DNA from: CAZIAK01 sp964537035
GTDB lineage: Bacteria; Planctomycetota; B15-G4
NCBI GenBank assembly: GCA_964537035.1
Contig: CAZIAK010000001.1
Coordinates: 62,001 to 126,000, forward strand
Length of the DNA stretch: 64,000 nucleotides
Reading direction: 5' to 3'
Shown here: piece after piece, positions 43,863 to 52,683 of the stretch
Layout: each line of letters opens with the position of its first letter
Position numbering within the stretch: the first letter of the stretch is position 1
Made by a program: the position numbers and the translations under genes
The notes under the pieces: model-generated
Databases searched by the model: none
The model's input: the letters and a program-made list of their open reading frames with translations, nothing else
What the model was told of the DNA's origin: nothing

Positions 43863-45547
43863 GGCCGCACCGTGAACGAGACCACGTCTGAGAGCAGCCC
43901 CTTGCCCGGCGCGAGCAGGGACGCCGACTGGAAGTACAACGTCAGCCCGATGGAACTCGTCGTGAACGGGGGGATGAGCTTCGGTGTCCCCCCAGCGCCC
44001 GGGGCCACACCCTGGTGAATGATGACGGTCCGTGAGAGGTCGAGGCCAAAGGGCTGATCCCAGCCGGGGATGATCAGCGAACCTGTCCCCGTGGAGACGA
44101 ATCCCCACAGGAAAGTCCCTGAATAGGCCCAGAGAAGCACCTGGCCCTCCTGCCCCAGAGGCGCCGGGAACAACTCGACCACAGGCCCGTCGGCCAATCC
44201 GGCGGCGCCATCGAAGAGGGCCACCAGGTCGTTGCCACCCACGACGATCTCAGGCCGGCCGTCCCCGTTCACGTCGGGCAGGGCCAGCACCGTGGTGGCC
44301 TTGGCGGACAGATCGAAGTCAGCCATCCACTGACCGCCCACGCCGCCCATGACGTAGAGGCGATGATCGACCGAGCAGGTGAGCACGTCTCGCTGACCGT
44401 TGCCGTCCAGGTCATCGGTGACCACCACACTGAGCATGCTGCCGCCGTTGTTCGTCGTGCCTTCGCGGCGCCACTCGTTGTTGCCGTTCAGGGCCAGGAC
44501 CGCCGTGACAGCGTTGTCGAAGGACCCCACCACGATGTCCGTGAGGCCTGTACCCAGCAGATCTCCGATGAGATCAAGGGCGGTGACGTCGTTGAAGACG
44601 CCGTTGGCTTCCCAGAGCACGGATCCGTCGCTGCCGGACAAGCAGACGAGGCACGTGCCCGGAGCGTTGAACTGCCCCACGGCCACATCGTTGGTTCCGT
44701 CGCCGTTCACGTCGTCGAGGGGTAGCACGACAGAGCCCGGCCCGTCGAGGGGCACATCCCAGATCACCGAGCCGTCGGCGCCGTTCAGCAGCCGGGCGAA
44801 GGGCAGCCCGTCGCCGCCCGCGATGATCAACTCAGGCAGACCGTCGCCGTCCTCGTCGTGGGCGGGACGAGCGTCATAGACCACATCGCCTGCCACATGG
44901 CTCCAGAGGGTGGCGCCATCTGCGGACGACAGCACCATGGCGCTGTCTATCGCCGCGCCCCCGGCAACGATCACATCGGCGGCGCCGTCGCCATCGACAT
45001 CAGGGCCGAACGAGACCGCGGAGATGTTGGCGGGCGAGGCCATGCCCGCAGCCGCCAACTCTCGGGACCAGAGCAGCCTGCCCGTGGTCGCCCGTCGGCT
45101 CTCGATCCGTCCCGTGGGTGAGCTGTAGCCCGCCACGAGGGCGCCGTTCGCAGCCGCCAACCCTCGCAGGCTGCGAAAGCCGTTGGGGGAGGCCTGCATG
45201 GCCGACCACAGCGTCTCGCCCGTCGCCCCATCCGTGACCTGCAGGGCGAAGGCGGCACTGCCGGGAGCGTGGCCCACCGCGAAGTCGTCGGCACCGTCCC
45301 CGTTCACATCGCCCACGACGACCATGGTCCTCGCCTGCCCGCGGGGGTGCGTGATCGCATAGGGCTCGGCGGGAAGGATGATGGGGATGCCAAAAAAGGG
45401 AGTCTCTGGCTCGGCCAGCAACGCGTCGATGGCGGCGGGCACGAGGTCGTCGCTCGTCCCGCCGCCGGACGCTTCCGTCCCAGGCGTGACAGCGCAGACA
45501 CAGAGGGTGCTCAGGAGGCACAGGGAGAGTGAAGAGGCAGATGCCAT
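43859..45547 (-). CDS. Exported FG-GAP repeat protein with planctomycete-type C-terminus
   Basis: A 562-residue protein with a signal peptide (SLSLCLLSTLCVCAVTPG). FG-GAP/VCBS calcium loops are frequent: VGDVNGDGADDFAVG, GPDVDGDGAADVIVAG, HDEDGDGLPELIIAG, LDDVNGDGTNDVAVG and LPDVNGDGRPEIVVGG. They form a seven-bladed propeller, as known for integrin-alpha-like proteins. The last 100 residues (GLTLYFQSASLLAP and flanks) match a C-terminal domain I associate with secreted planctomycete proteins. It precedes purN with a 4-base overlap, although no functional link is evident. The ligand is unknown. Confidence 0.83.
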   Translation of the reverse strand: MASASSLSLCLLSTLCVCAVTPGTEASGGGTSDDLVPAAIDALLAEPETPFFGIPIILPAEPYAITHPRGQARTMVVVGDVNGDGADDFAVGHAPGSAAFALQVTDGATGETLWSAMQASPNGFRSLRGLAAANGALVAGYSSPTGRIESRRATTGRLLWSRELAAAGMASPANISAVSFGPDVDGDGAADVIVAGGAAIDSAMVLSSADGATLWSHVAGDVVYDARPAHDEDGDGLPELIIAGGDGLPFARLLNGADGSVIWDVPLDGPGSVVLPLDDVNGDGTNDVAVGQFNAPGTCLVCLSGSDGSVLWEANGVFNDVTALDLIGDLLGTGLTDIVVGSFDNAVTAVLALNGNNEWRREGTTNNGGSMLSVVVTDDLDGNGQRDVLTCSVDHRLYVMGGVGGQWMADFDLSAKATTVLALPDVNGDGRPEIVVGGNDLVALFDGAAGLADGPVVELFPAPLGQEGQVLLWAYSGTFLWGFVSTGTGSLIIPGWDQPFGLDLSRTVIIHQGVAPGAGGTPKLIPPFTTSSIGLTLYFQSASLLAPGKGLLSDVVSFTVRP

Positions 45548-45584
45548 GGCTGGGCGTGTACGAGAGAGGCGAAGGGCGGGGGCT

Positions 45585-46298
45585 TCAGTCTACCTCGGCT
45601 CCTCCAGGCCGTGAGACTGAGCTCTGATCGTCAACGGAGACGATCCGCCGGCCGACTCGCACCATGGTGGCTCCCTCTTCGACGGCCACCACGAAGTCCT
45701 CCGTCATGCCCATGGACAGCTGATCTAGCGGGGGAGACTGGGGGCGCTCAGCGGCTGCCAGCCGGGCCAGCTCGCGAAAGACGGGCCGTGCGCTCTCAGG
45801 GTCTGTGCTCCGGGGCGCCATGGTCATCAGCCCGGAGACCCTGCCGTGCTGAAGTTCCGCCGCCGCGTCCAAGGCCTCGTCGAGCTCAGCGGGAAGGAAG
45901 CCGCTCTTGGTCTGCTCTCCGCTCACGTTCACCTGCAGCAGCAACTCCGGAGACCGGCCCAGCTCGCCAGCCACCCGATCCAGGCGCCGCAGCAAGGCGA
46001 TCGAGTCGACGCCATGAAAAACATCGAACAGTGCCATGGCTGCCCGTGCCTTGTTGGATTGCAGATGCCCGATGAAGTGCCACCGAAACGCGGACTCGAA
46101 ACCCGCCAGCCGCTGCGCCGCCCCTTGCACCCGGTTCTCACCCACGTCGGTGACTCCCAGCTGGGCCAGCTCGGCAAAGATCGTCGCCGGAGCCGACTTG
46201 GTGACCACCACCAGCCGCACCGCCGCTGCCCGATCACCGGCGGCCCGGTCCAGCTCATCACGAACTGCCTGGAGGCGGTCTGGCAACGACGACGACAC
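45585..46298 (-). CDS. YggS family pyridoxal phosphate-binding protein
   Basis: PLP homeostasis protein of the YggS/PROSC (PLPBP) family, 237 residues. The PLP lysine is in LVVVTKSAPA, followed by DVGENRVQ, FRWHFIGHLQSNKA and VNVSGEQTKSG. LSMGMTEDFVVAVEEGATMVRVG binds the phosphate. Normal family members read SKT or VSK around the lysine and LSMGMSxD; here Thr replaces Ser in the latter. The GTG at 46298 is the start. It lies between tilS and the FG-GAP gene. Confidence 0.92.
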   Translation of the reverse strand: MSSSLPDRLQAVRDELDRAAGDRAAAVRLVVVTKSAPATIFAELAQLGVTDVGENRVQGAAQRLAGFESAFRWHFIGHLQSNKARAAMALFDVFHGVDSIALLRRLDRVAGELGRSPELLLQVNVSGEQTKSGFLPAELDEALDAAAELQHGRVSGLMTMAPRSTDPESARPVFRELARLAAAERPQSPPLDQLSMGMTEDFVVAVEEGATMVRVGRRIVSVDDQSSVSRPGGAEVD

Positions 46299-46375
46299 GA
46301 ACGGTCTCGCAGATCAGTGGGGAGGTGGATGCAGGCAGGAGCCAGGAAGCCAGGATGACACTCCGCCGGCCCGAG

Positions 46376-47464
46376 TCAAAGGAAGAGCGGCGTCGCCCAG
46401 AGCCCGTTGAGCACCCTGGCCAACGGGTCCCCGGCGGCCACGCTGACCGCAGGGAAGTGCAGACCGTCCGGACGACATTCTACGAGCAGGGGCTCGGGCC
46501 AGGCAGGGAGCAGCAGCTGCCCTCGGCCCCTGGCGAGGCTCTCGGCGAGACGCTTCAGCACCGTGCCCCGCAGGTCCAGGCGGTGCGCCGGCGCCAAGCA
46601 GGGGCCCAGCAGTCGCAGGCACTCGACCCAGTGCCCGTGAGCAGAGGCAGTGTCCAGAGCCGCTGCATCGAGACGGGCCCCCAGGCCTTCCCGAGCCAGA
46701 TGAGCAGCCAGGCTCTCGACGGCCCGGCCCACCTGTCGCTGCAGCACGCCCAGTGCCGAGCGCCGCAGACCGGCCAGTCGCTGCCCGGTCAGCGGCTGCT
46801 CGTCTCGAGCCAACAGGGCCCGCAAGCCATTGCGGGGGATGGACAGATCGTCGTTGGTCTCGTCATGAACAGCGGGCAGGCCCTGGGCAACCCGCCAGGC
46901 CCGGAGATCTCGTCGGCCTGGAGGAGCAGAGCCGTGAAGGAACGGGCGCAGATACCGTGGACCCTGAGGCTCAGCGCCGTCCCGGGCTGGCCGCACGGTG
47001 GGAATCCCGGCCAGGGCCCGAGCCCCACGGTGCCCCCGGCGCAGATTGAGCAGGGCCGTCTCCAAGGCATCGTCCAGATGGTGAGCCGTGAGGATCCAGG
47101 GCAAGCCTTGGTTCGCCGCCCAGCTTGCCAGGGCCTCCAGGCGCCGGGCTCGCGCAGCGGTCTCGCTGCGATCTGCGCCATGGGCTGGTGGGCAGCTCAT
47201 GGACTGCAACGGCACGGCCAGGTCTGCACAGAGGCTGGTCACCGCGACAACATCGTCATCTGCCCCCGCCCTCAAGCCGTGGTGCACATGGGCCGCCTGG
47301 ACGTGAGGCCAGCTCTGCGCCGCCGCCGCCAACAGGGCCACCGAATCACTGCCCCCTGAGACGGCCACCAGCACGCCGTCCCCCGCCCCGGCCAGGGTTT
47401 TCAGGCAATGCTGGACCTGCTCGACAGGCGAGGCGAGGCGAGGGTTTGCGGACGTATTGTTCAT
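46376..47464 (-). CDS. tilS: tRNA(Ile)-lysidine synthase
   Basis: Modifies C34 of the AUA-reading tRNA-Ile to lysidine. The PP-loop ATPase motif is VAVSGGSDSVALLAAAA, followed by AAHVHHGLRAGA and TAHHLDDALETALLNLRRG. The conserved YLRPFL and a DETNDDLSIPRNGLR segment place it in TilS rather than TtcA, which carries Cys pairs. It has 362 residues, a little shorter than E. coli (432), so the C-terminal domain is reduced. The ATG at 47464 is 123 bases from the divergent gap gene. Confidence 0.92.
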   Translation of the reverse strand: MNNTSANPRLASPVEQVQHCLKTLAGAGDGVLVAVSGGSDSVALLAAAAQSWPHVQAAHVHHGLRAGADDDVVAVTSLCADLAVPLQSMSCPPAHGADRSETAARARRLEALASWAANQGLPWILTAHHLDDALETALLNLRRGHRGARALAGIPTVRPARDGAEPQGPRYLRPFLHGSAPPGRRDLRAWRVAQGLPAVHDETNDDLSIPRNGLRALLARDEQPLTGQRLAGLRRSALGVLQRQVGRAVESLAAHLAREGLGARLDAAALDTASAHGHWVECLRLLGPCLAPAHRLDLRGTVLKRLAESLARGRGQLLLPAWPEPLLVECRPDGLHFPAVSVAAGDPLARVLNGLWATPLFL

Positions 47465-47523
47465 GGCCGCATGGAGCCTAACACCGGCGCCCGGTGCCCA
47501 TGGCGGCAGAGCCCATCAGCCGC

Positions 47524-47529
47524 TACAAT
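47524..47529 (+). promoter_or_regulatory. Possible -10 element before gap
   Basis: TACAAT, in CCGCTACAATC, lies 58 bases before the gap ATG in the tilS/gap divergent gap. No clear -35 is seen. Confidence 0.3.
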
Positions 47530-47587
47530 CCCGCCCTTTTCACTACCGGCCACAAGCGCCCTCAGCGGGCAGCAGGAGACAGCACCC

Positions 47588-48592
47588 ATGGCGATCAAGA
47601 TCGGCATCAATGGCTTCGGACGCATCGGTCGTACGGTCCTTCGCATCATGGAGTCCCGGCCCGATTTCGAGGTCGTGGCCATCAATGACCTGGCTGACCC
47701 CTCTGCCCTGGCCCACCTCTACAAGTACGACACCGTGATGGGCACCCTGGCCACCGAGGTCCATGGCGGGCAGGGCGAGATCACCGTGGGCGGTCGCAGC
47801 ATTCGAGTGACCGCCGAACGAGACCCGGCCAACCTGCCCTGGAAAGAGCTGGGCGTCGACTTCGTCGTGGAGTCCACCGGCATCTTCCGCAAGCGCGAGC
47901 AGATCGCCGCACACCTCGCCGCTGGTGCGCCGAAGGTGCTGCTCACCGTGCCGCCGAAGGACGCCATCGACGCCATGATCGTGCTCGGCGTGAACGAAGA
48001 CGACCTCAAGGCTGAGCACCAGATCATCAGCAACGCGTCCTGCACCACCAACTGCCTGGCCCCCGTGGCTCGGGTGCTGGTCGACTCGTTCGGTGTGCGC
48101 CGCGGCCTGATGACCACCGTCCATGCCTACACCAACGATCAGCGCATCGCCGACCAGATCCACAGTGATCTGCGCCGGGCCCGTGCCGCTGCCCAGAACA
48201 TCATCCCCACCAGCACCGGGGCCGCGAAGGCCGTGGGCAAGGTGATCCCCGAACTGGTCGGCAAGATCGATGGCATGGCCATGCGCGTGCCCGTGGTCAA
48301 CGGCTCAGTCATCGACCTGGTGGCCGAGCTCGACAAGCCCGCCGACGCGGCAGCGATCAACGCAGCCATGAAGGCCGCCGCAGAGGGGCCGCTGAAGGGC
48401 GTGCTGCAGTACACCGAAGATCCCATCGTCTCCAGCGACATCATCGGCAACCCCCACAGCTCGATCTTCGATGGTCTGGCGACCATGTCCATCGATGGCA
48501 ACCTGGTCAAGGTTGTCTCCTGGTATGACAACGAATGGGGCTACAGCAACCGGGTCGTCGACCTGGTCGCGAAGTCACACAACTTGTCATGA
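47588..48592 (+). CDS. gap: Glyceraldehyde-3-phosphate dehydrogenase
   Basis: Glycolytic enzyme oxidising glyceraldehyde 3-phosphate with NAD(P). The Rossmann start is KIGINGFGRIGRTVLRI, followed by INDLADPSALAHLYKYD. The catalytic Cys152 is in SNASCTTNCLAPVARVL and the catalytic His follows in TTVHAYTNDQ. WYDNEWGYSNRVVDLV closes the chain. It has 334 residues. The Asp in INDLAD at the end of the second strand favours NAD. The ATG at 47588 follows CAGGAGACAG. It overlaps pgk by four bases (ATGA). Confidence 0.97.
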   Translation: MAIKIGINGFGRIGRTVLRIMESRPDFEVVAINDLADPSALAHLYKYDTVMGTLATEVHGGQGEITVGGRSIRVTAERDPANLPWKELGVDFVVESTGIFRKREQIAAHLAAGAPKVLLTVPPKDAIDAMIVLGVNEDDLKAEHQIISNASCTTNCLAPVARVLVDSFGVRRGLMTTVHAYTNDQRIADQIHSDLRRARAAAQNIIPTSTGAAKAVGKVIPELVGKIDGMAMRVPVVNGSVIDLVAELDKPADAAAINAAMKAAAEGPLKGVLQYTEDPIVSSDIIGNPHSSIFDGLATMSIDGNLVKVVSWYDNEWGYSNRVVDLVAKSHNLS

Positions 48593-49770
48593 GCGGGCGC
48601 ACAGTCGCCGACCTTGACGTGGCCGGGCAGACCGTCCTGGTGCGGCTCGACCTGAACGTGCCGTTGCAAGACGGTGTGATCAGTGACGATTTGCGCATCC
48701 AGGCGGCCTTGCCCACGGTGCGTTCGATCATCGAGCGCGGCGGCAAGGCTGTGTGCATGAGCCACCTGGGACGCCCCAGGGGCGTCGACGAGAGCCTGCG
48801 GCTCGCGCCTGTGGCCGCGCGCATGGGCGAGCTGCTGGGTTGCCCCGTGCAGGCGCTCGACGAGACCGTCGGTCCTGCCGTGGAGGCAGCCGTGCAAGGG
48901 GCCTCCCCCGGGTCGGTGCTGCTGCTCGAGAACCTGCGCTTCGACAAGGGCGAGAAGGCCAACGACCCCGCCTTCGCCGGGGCCCTGGCTGCTCTGGGGA
49001 CTCGCTACGTCAACGACGCCTTCGGCACCGCTCACCGGGCCCATGCGTCGGTGGTGGGCATTCCCGCGGTGCTCGGAGCAGACAACTCCGCGCCGGGTCT
49101 GTTGCTGGGCAAAGAACTGACCGCGTTTGGCCAGGTGTTGAAAGCTCCACGGAAGCCACTGGTGGCCATCCTCGGTGGGGCGAAGGTCTCTGACAAGCTG
49201 GCCGTGGTGACCAACCTGATCGAGCGGGTCGACGCCTTGATCGTCGGCGGGGCCATGGCCTACACCTTTCTCAAAAGCCGTGGCGAAGCGGTGGGCAACT
49301 CAAGAGTTGAAGAGGACTTCCTGACGGAGGCTGGGGCGATCCTCGATCGTGCCGAGTCTCGGGGCGTCGCGGTGCTGCTGCCCAGCGATCACATCTGCGC
49401 GTCATCATTCGATTCTGACAGGGCAGAGACCCACCTCGGGTGCATCCCCGAGGGCATGATGGGGCTCGACATCGGCCCCGCGTCGGCTGCGACCTTCGCC
49501 GGTGTCATCGCCGAAGCAGGCACGGTGGTCTGGAACGGCCCCATGGGCGTGTTCGAGCGGGAGCCCTACGCCTCCGGAACCCGGGCCGTCGCCGAAGCCG
49601 TGGCCGCCACTGACGGTTACACCGTGGTGGGCGGTGGGGACAGCGCCGCCGCCGTGAAGCTGTTCGGCCTGGCTGCAAAGGTCGACCACGTCTCCACGGG
49701 TGGTGGTGCCTCCCTGCAGCTGCTCGAGGGTGCGAGCCTGCCTGGCCTGGCTGCCCTGGGCCTGGAGTGA
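48589..49770 (+). CDS. pgk: Phosphoglycerate kinase
   Basis: Makes ATP from 1,3-bisphosphoglycerate. VLVRLDLNVPLQDG, CMSHLGRPRGVDESLRL (substrate loop), VLLLENLRFDKGEKAND and AILGGAKVSDKLAVV follow in the family order. The nucleotide site has WNGPMGVFE and GGGDSAAAVKLFG. It has 393 residues. It is translationally coupled to gap. A stem-loop follows the stop; rpe starts 62 bases later. Confidence 0.97.
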   Translation: MSGRTVADLDVAGQTVLVRLDLNVPLQDGVISDDLRIQAALPTVRSIIERGGKAVCMSHLGRPRGVDESLRLAPVAARMGELLGCPVQALDETVGPAVEAAVQGASPGSVLLLENLRFDKGEKANDPAFAGALAALGTRYVNDAFGTAHRAHASVVGIPAVLGADNSAPGLLLGKELTAFGQVLKAPRKPLVAILGGAKVSDKLAVVTNLIERVDALIVGGAMAYTFLKSRGEAVGNSRVEEDFLTEAGAILDRAESRGVAVLLPSDHICASSFDSDRAETHLGCIPEGMMGLDIGPASAATFAGVIAEAGTVVWNGPMGVFEREPYASGTRAVAEAVAATDGYTVVGGGDSAAAVKLFGLAAKVDHVSTGGGASLQLLEGASLPGLAALGLE

Positions 49771-49772
49771 GG

Positions 49773-49790
49773 GCAGCGCCCCTGCGCTGC
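49773..49790 (+). terminator. GC-rich stem-loop after pgk
   Basis: GCAGCGC (49773-49779) and GCGCTGC (49784-49790) form a perfect 7-base stem with a CCCT loop, three bases after the pgk stop. There is no T-run, so it may only partly terminate transcription into rpe. Confidence 0.45.
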
Positions 49791-49832
49791 TGCCTGCTGG
49801 CATTGCTTCTGACACGGTGAGACCATGACGCC

Positions 49833-50498
49833 ATGACACATCCCCCCGTCAAGATCGCGCCTTCCTTGCTGGCGGCCGACTTCGTGCAGCTGGCCAGAGA
49901 TGTGGCCCGGGTTGAGGCCGCTGGTGCCGATTGGCTGCATGTCGATGTGATGGACGGACACTTCGTGCCCAACCTGAGCATTGGTCTGCCAGTGGTGAAG
50001 GCTCTGTCTGCTGTGGCCACCCGGCCCCTCGACGTGCACATCATGATCACCAACCCGCTGGAGTACGCCGAGCGCTACATCCAGGCGGGGGCCAACGTGC
50101 TCACCTGTCATGTGGAGACCGAACCCGAAGCTCTGGCGCTGATCCGCGCAGCAGGCGGGCGAGCTGGCCTGGCGGTGAACCCTGACACCGAGATCACTCA
50201 GGTGGCCGACTGGTTGGACCAGGTCGACATGGTCCTTGTCATGAGCGTGCACCCGGGCTTCGGCGGCCAGAGCTTCATGCCTCAGGTCTTGAGCAAGATC
50301 GAGTGGTTGCGAGGCCAGGGTTTTGAAGGCGACGTGCAGATTGACGGTGGCATCTCGCCCGTGACCATCGGCGACGCGGCGGCAGCGGGGGCGAACGTCT
50401 TCGTCGCCGGCTCGGCAATTTTTGGGTCGGACGACTGGCAGTCGACGATCCAGTCCATGCGCGACACGGCCGAATCTCGATGGGCCACCACCGCCTGA
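49833..50498 (+). CDS. rpe: Ribulose-phosphate 3-epimerase
   Basis: Pentose-phosphate enzyme, a TIM barrel of 221 residues. IAPSLLAADF at the start, WLHVDVMDGHFVPNLSIG (metal-binding His and Asp), DVHIMITNPLEY, MSVHPGFGGQSFMP and VQIDGGISPVT are the signatures. The ATG at 49833 fits. It lies between pgk and accD on the same strand. Confidence 0.96.
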   Translation: MTHPPVKIAPSLLAADFVQLARDVARVEAAGADWLHVDVMDGHFVPNLSIGLPVVKALSAVATRPLDVHIMITNPLEYAERYIQAGANVLTCHVETEPEALALIRAAGGRAGLAVNPDTEITQVADWLDQVDMVLVMSVHPGFGGQSFMPQVLSKIEWLRGQGFEGDVQIDGGISPVTIGDAAAAGANVFVAGSAIFGSDDWQSTIQSMRDTAESRWATTA

Positions 50499-50524
50499 GG
50501 GCGGTCCCGAAGCGGAGACAACCC

Positions 50525-51382
50525 ATGGGTTCACTGCCCTGGCTGCGGCATCGCAAGCGTGACATCCCCGGAGATCTCTGGGTGCGCTGCACTGCTTGCG
50601 ACGAGACGATCTTTGGCAAAGAGGTTGACGATCAGCTGAAGGTCTGCCCCAAGTGCGGCTTTCACTTCCCGATCTCGTCCCATACGCGCATCGCCTACAC
50701 CCTCGACCCGGCCAGCTGGCAAGAGTTTGACGCGGGCATGGAAACGGTCGACGCCCTCGGCTTCGTCGACAACAAGCCCTACCCGGAGAAGCTCGCCGAC
50801 TCGTCCAACCGCACTGGCCTCAAAGAAGCCATGCGCTATGGACTCGGCTCGATCGCACAGCATCCCGTGGTCTTCGGCGTGCTCGAGTTTCGCTTCATGG
50901 GCGGATCCATGGGCGTGGTCGTGGGCGAGAAGGTCACCCGGGCGGTCGAGCTGGCCGCTGAGCGCAAGCTGCCGCTGATTCTGGTGGCTGCCTCCGGTGG
51001 TGCCCGCATGCACGAGGGCATCCTGTCCCTGATGCAGATGGCCAAGACCTGCTCGGCCCTGGCGGCCTACAGAGAGGCCGGGGGCTTCTATATCTCCATC
51101 TGCACCCACCCGACCACCGGTGGAGTGACCGCCTCTTGGGCCATGGCCGCCGATGTGATCGTGGCCGAACCCCGGGCGCTGATCGGTTTTGCGGGCCCCC
51201 GGGTCATCGAAGGGACGATCAAGAAGAAGCTGCCCCCGGGTTTTCAGATGTCCGAGTTCCTGCTGGAGAAGGGGCAGATCGACATGATTGTCCAGCGCAT
51301 GGAGATGAAGGCGGTGCTGGCTCGTTTGCTCGAATATCTGCCAGTCCGCGGAAACCTTGCACAGCGGGGTGCCACGGCCTAG
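50525..51382 (+). CDS. accD: Acetyl-CoA carboxylase carboxyltransferase, beta subunit
   Basis: Transfers carboxyl from biotin to acetyl-CoA in fatty acid synthesis. The N-terminal zinc ribbon has Cys22-X2-Cys25 and Cys41-X2-Cys44 (CTACDE, VCPKCGFHF). The crotonase-type core has GVLEFRFMGGSMGVVVGEKV, ILVAASGGARMHEGILSLMQ and HPTTGGVTASWAMAADVIVA, followed by FAGPRVIEGTI. It has 285 residues, close to E. coli (304). The ATG at 50525 follows CGGAGAC. accA is not in the window. The tRNA-Asn gene follows after 25 bases. Confidence 0.97.
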   Translation: MGSLPWLRHRKRDIPGDLWVRCTACDETIFGKEVDDQLKVCPKCGFHFPISSHTRIAYTLDPASWQEFDAGMETVDALGFVDNKPYPEKLADSSNRTGLKEAMRYGLGSIAQHPVVFGVLEFRFMGGSMGVVVGEKVTRAVELAAERKLPLILVAASGGARMHEGILSLMQMAKTCSALAAYREAGGFYISICTHPTTGGVTASWAMAADVIVAEPRALIGFAGPRVIEGTIKKKLPPGFQMSEFLLEKGQIDMIVQRMEMKAVLARLLEYLPVRGNLAQRGATA

Positions 51383-51407
51383 ACTCCCCCGACGTTTTGA
51401 GCGCGGA

Positions 51408-51484
51408 TCCCCAGTAGCTCAGTTGGTTAGAGCATCTGACTGTTAATCAGAGGGTCGTTGGTTCGAGTCCAACCTGGGGAGCCA
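51408..51484 (+). tRNA. tRNA-Asn (anticodon GUU)
   Basis: A full cloverleaf is seen. The acceptor arm is TCCCCAG paired with CTGGGGA. The D arm is in AGCTCAGTTGGTTAGAGC. The anticodon stem TCTGA/TCAGA holds the loop CTGTTAA with anticodon GTT at 51442-51444. The T arm contains GGTTCGAGTCC. The 3' CCA (51482-51484) is encoded. It reads AAC/AAU codons. The tgt gene for queuosine, which modifies G34 of this tRNA type, is about 1.2 kb downstream. Confidence 0.96.
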
Positions 51485-51750
51485 TCTCTCCGATCCGCCC
51501 GGCAGCGGGCGTCTGGCTGCCGGTCGCTGAGGCGGCTCAACGCCGCTGCGCCAGCGCTGCCGAGAGCTCGCTCCCGGCAGCCTCCCGCCACCCCTCGTCA
51601 CGGCCAGAGCTTGCCGGGCGAGAGACCGTTCATGTGTTGGCCCCAGAACAGCCCCAAAACTGCCGCGCAACAGTGGGCAAAGGCTGCAGCTTTGGCCAAG
51701 ATACCCCCCATGTGCCGCACCCTTTCCGACGTCACTTGAGGTCCCTCTCC

Positions 51751-52323
51751 ATGGTTCGGTTGAACAAGATCTACACCCGCACCGGCGACGAGGGCAGCAC
51801 TGCCCTTGGCGACGGCTCGCGAGTGCCCAAGACCCATGCTCGCATCGAGGCCTACGGCACGGTCGATGAGCTCAATGCGGTGGTGGGGCTGGCCCTCGAC
51901 CACGCCAGCGACCAGGCTGAGAAGGACGGCCTCGACCGCCTCCAGCACGACCTGTTCGATCTGGGCGCTGACCTCTGTGTCCCAGTGGATGCCTCGTCTC
52001 AGCGGGACCGTTTGCGCATCACCCAGCCGGCCATCGACGGGGTCGAAGCCTGGATCGATCGGGCCAATGCATCCCTCGAGCCGCTCAAGAGCTTCGTCCT
52101 GCCCGGGGGGACGCCCTTGGCCAGCACGTATCACCTGGCCCGCACCGTGTGTCGTCGAGCTGAGCGCCGGTTGCTCGCGCTCATGGATGAAGATCCCGAG
52201 GGCGTCAACGCGTTGGGCCTGGTCTACCTGAACCGACTCTCCGATCTCTTCTTCGTCCTGGCCAGAGTGGCGGTGGGGGAGCACGAACGTCTTTGGATTC
52301 CTGGTGGGGGACAGTCCCGGTGA
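51751..52323 (+). CDS. Cob(I)alamin adenosyltransferase (PduO type)
   Basis: Attaches the 5'-deoxyadenosyl group of ATP to cobalamin. IYTRTGDEGSTALGDGSRV is the N-terminal ATP-binding signature. YGTVDELNAVVG, FVLPGGTPLASTYHLARTVC and RRAERR are the usual PduO segments. It has 190 residues. The ATG at 51751 is chosen because it begins the conserved sequence. Adenosyl- or other cobalamin use fits the two B12-binding radical SAM proteins. It overlaps the DUF423 gene by four bases. Confidence 0.93.
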   Translation: MVRLNKIYTRTGDEGSTALGDGSRVPKTHARIEAYGTVDELNAVVGLALDHASDQAEKDGLDRLQHDLFDLGADLCVPVDASSQRDRLRITQPAIDGVEAWIDRANASLEPLKSFVLPGGTPLASTYHLARTVCRRAERRLLALMDEDPEGVNALGLVYLNRLSDLFFVLARVAVGEHERLWIPGGGQSR

Positions 52324-52679
52324 ACGCTGCTTTCTGGGGTGCCGTCTTGGGCGGCGCCGGTGTGGCCCTCGGGGCGTTCGGTGCCCACGGCCTCAAAGAC
52401 AAGGTCGATGCCCAGTCCCTGACGGTCTTCGAGACCGGAGTGCGCTACCAGCTCCTGCATGCCCTGGCCTTGCTGGCCGTGGGGGCCCTTGTGCGCAGCG
52501 GCTGCCCGGGCGCTGCCAAGGCTGTGCCGTGGTTTCTCTGTGGCGTCATCGCCTTCAGCGGCTCTCTCTACGCACTCACCGCCGGGGCGCCTCGCGCCAT
52601 GGGCATGATCACGCCATTTGGCGGTGTCGCGCTGATCATCGGCTGGGTCCTACTCGCTCTTGCTGTGCGAGTCCGCTGA
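52320..52679 (+). CDS. DUF423 (YgdD-family) membrane protein
   Basis: A small membrane protein of 119 residues with four hydrophobic helices. GVALGAFGAHGLKD and VRYQLLHALALLAVG are the characteristic DUF423 segments, and AFSGSLYAL and GMITPFGGVALIIGW are also typical. The function is unknown. The GTG at 52320 overlaps the adenosyltransferase stop by four bases; tgt starts four bases after its end. Confidence 0.88.
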   Translation: MNAAFWGAVLGGAGVALGAFGAHGLKDKVDAQSLTVFETGVRYQLLHALALLAVGALVRSGCPGAAKAVPWFLCGVIAFSGSLYALTAGAPRAMGMITPFGGVALIIGWVLLALAVRVR

Positions 52680-52683
52680 TCAC

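Noticed and set aside
43251..44108. Longer N-terminus for purN up to 44108
   Set aside because: The extra 82 residues have no similarity to PurN and overlap the FG-GAP gene; ATG 43862 gives the family length.
51443..51670. 75-residue minus-strand frame ending in RLDSNQRPSD
   Set aside because: A well-known false ORF type that arises opposite tRNA genes; it overlaps tRNA-Asn.
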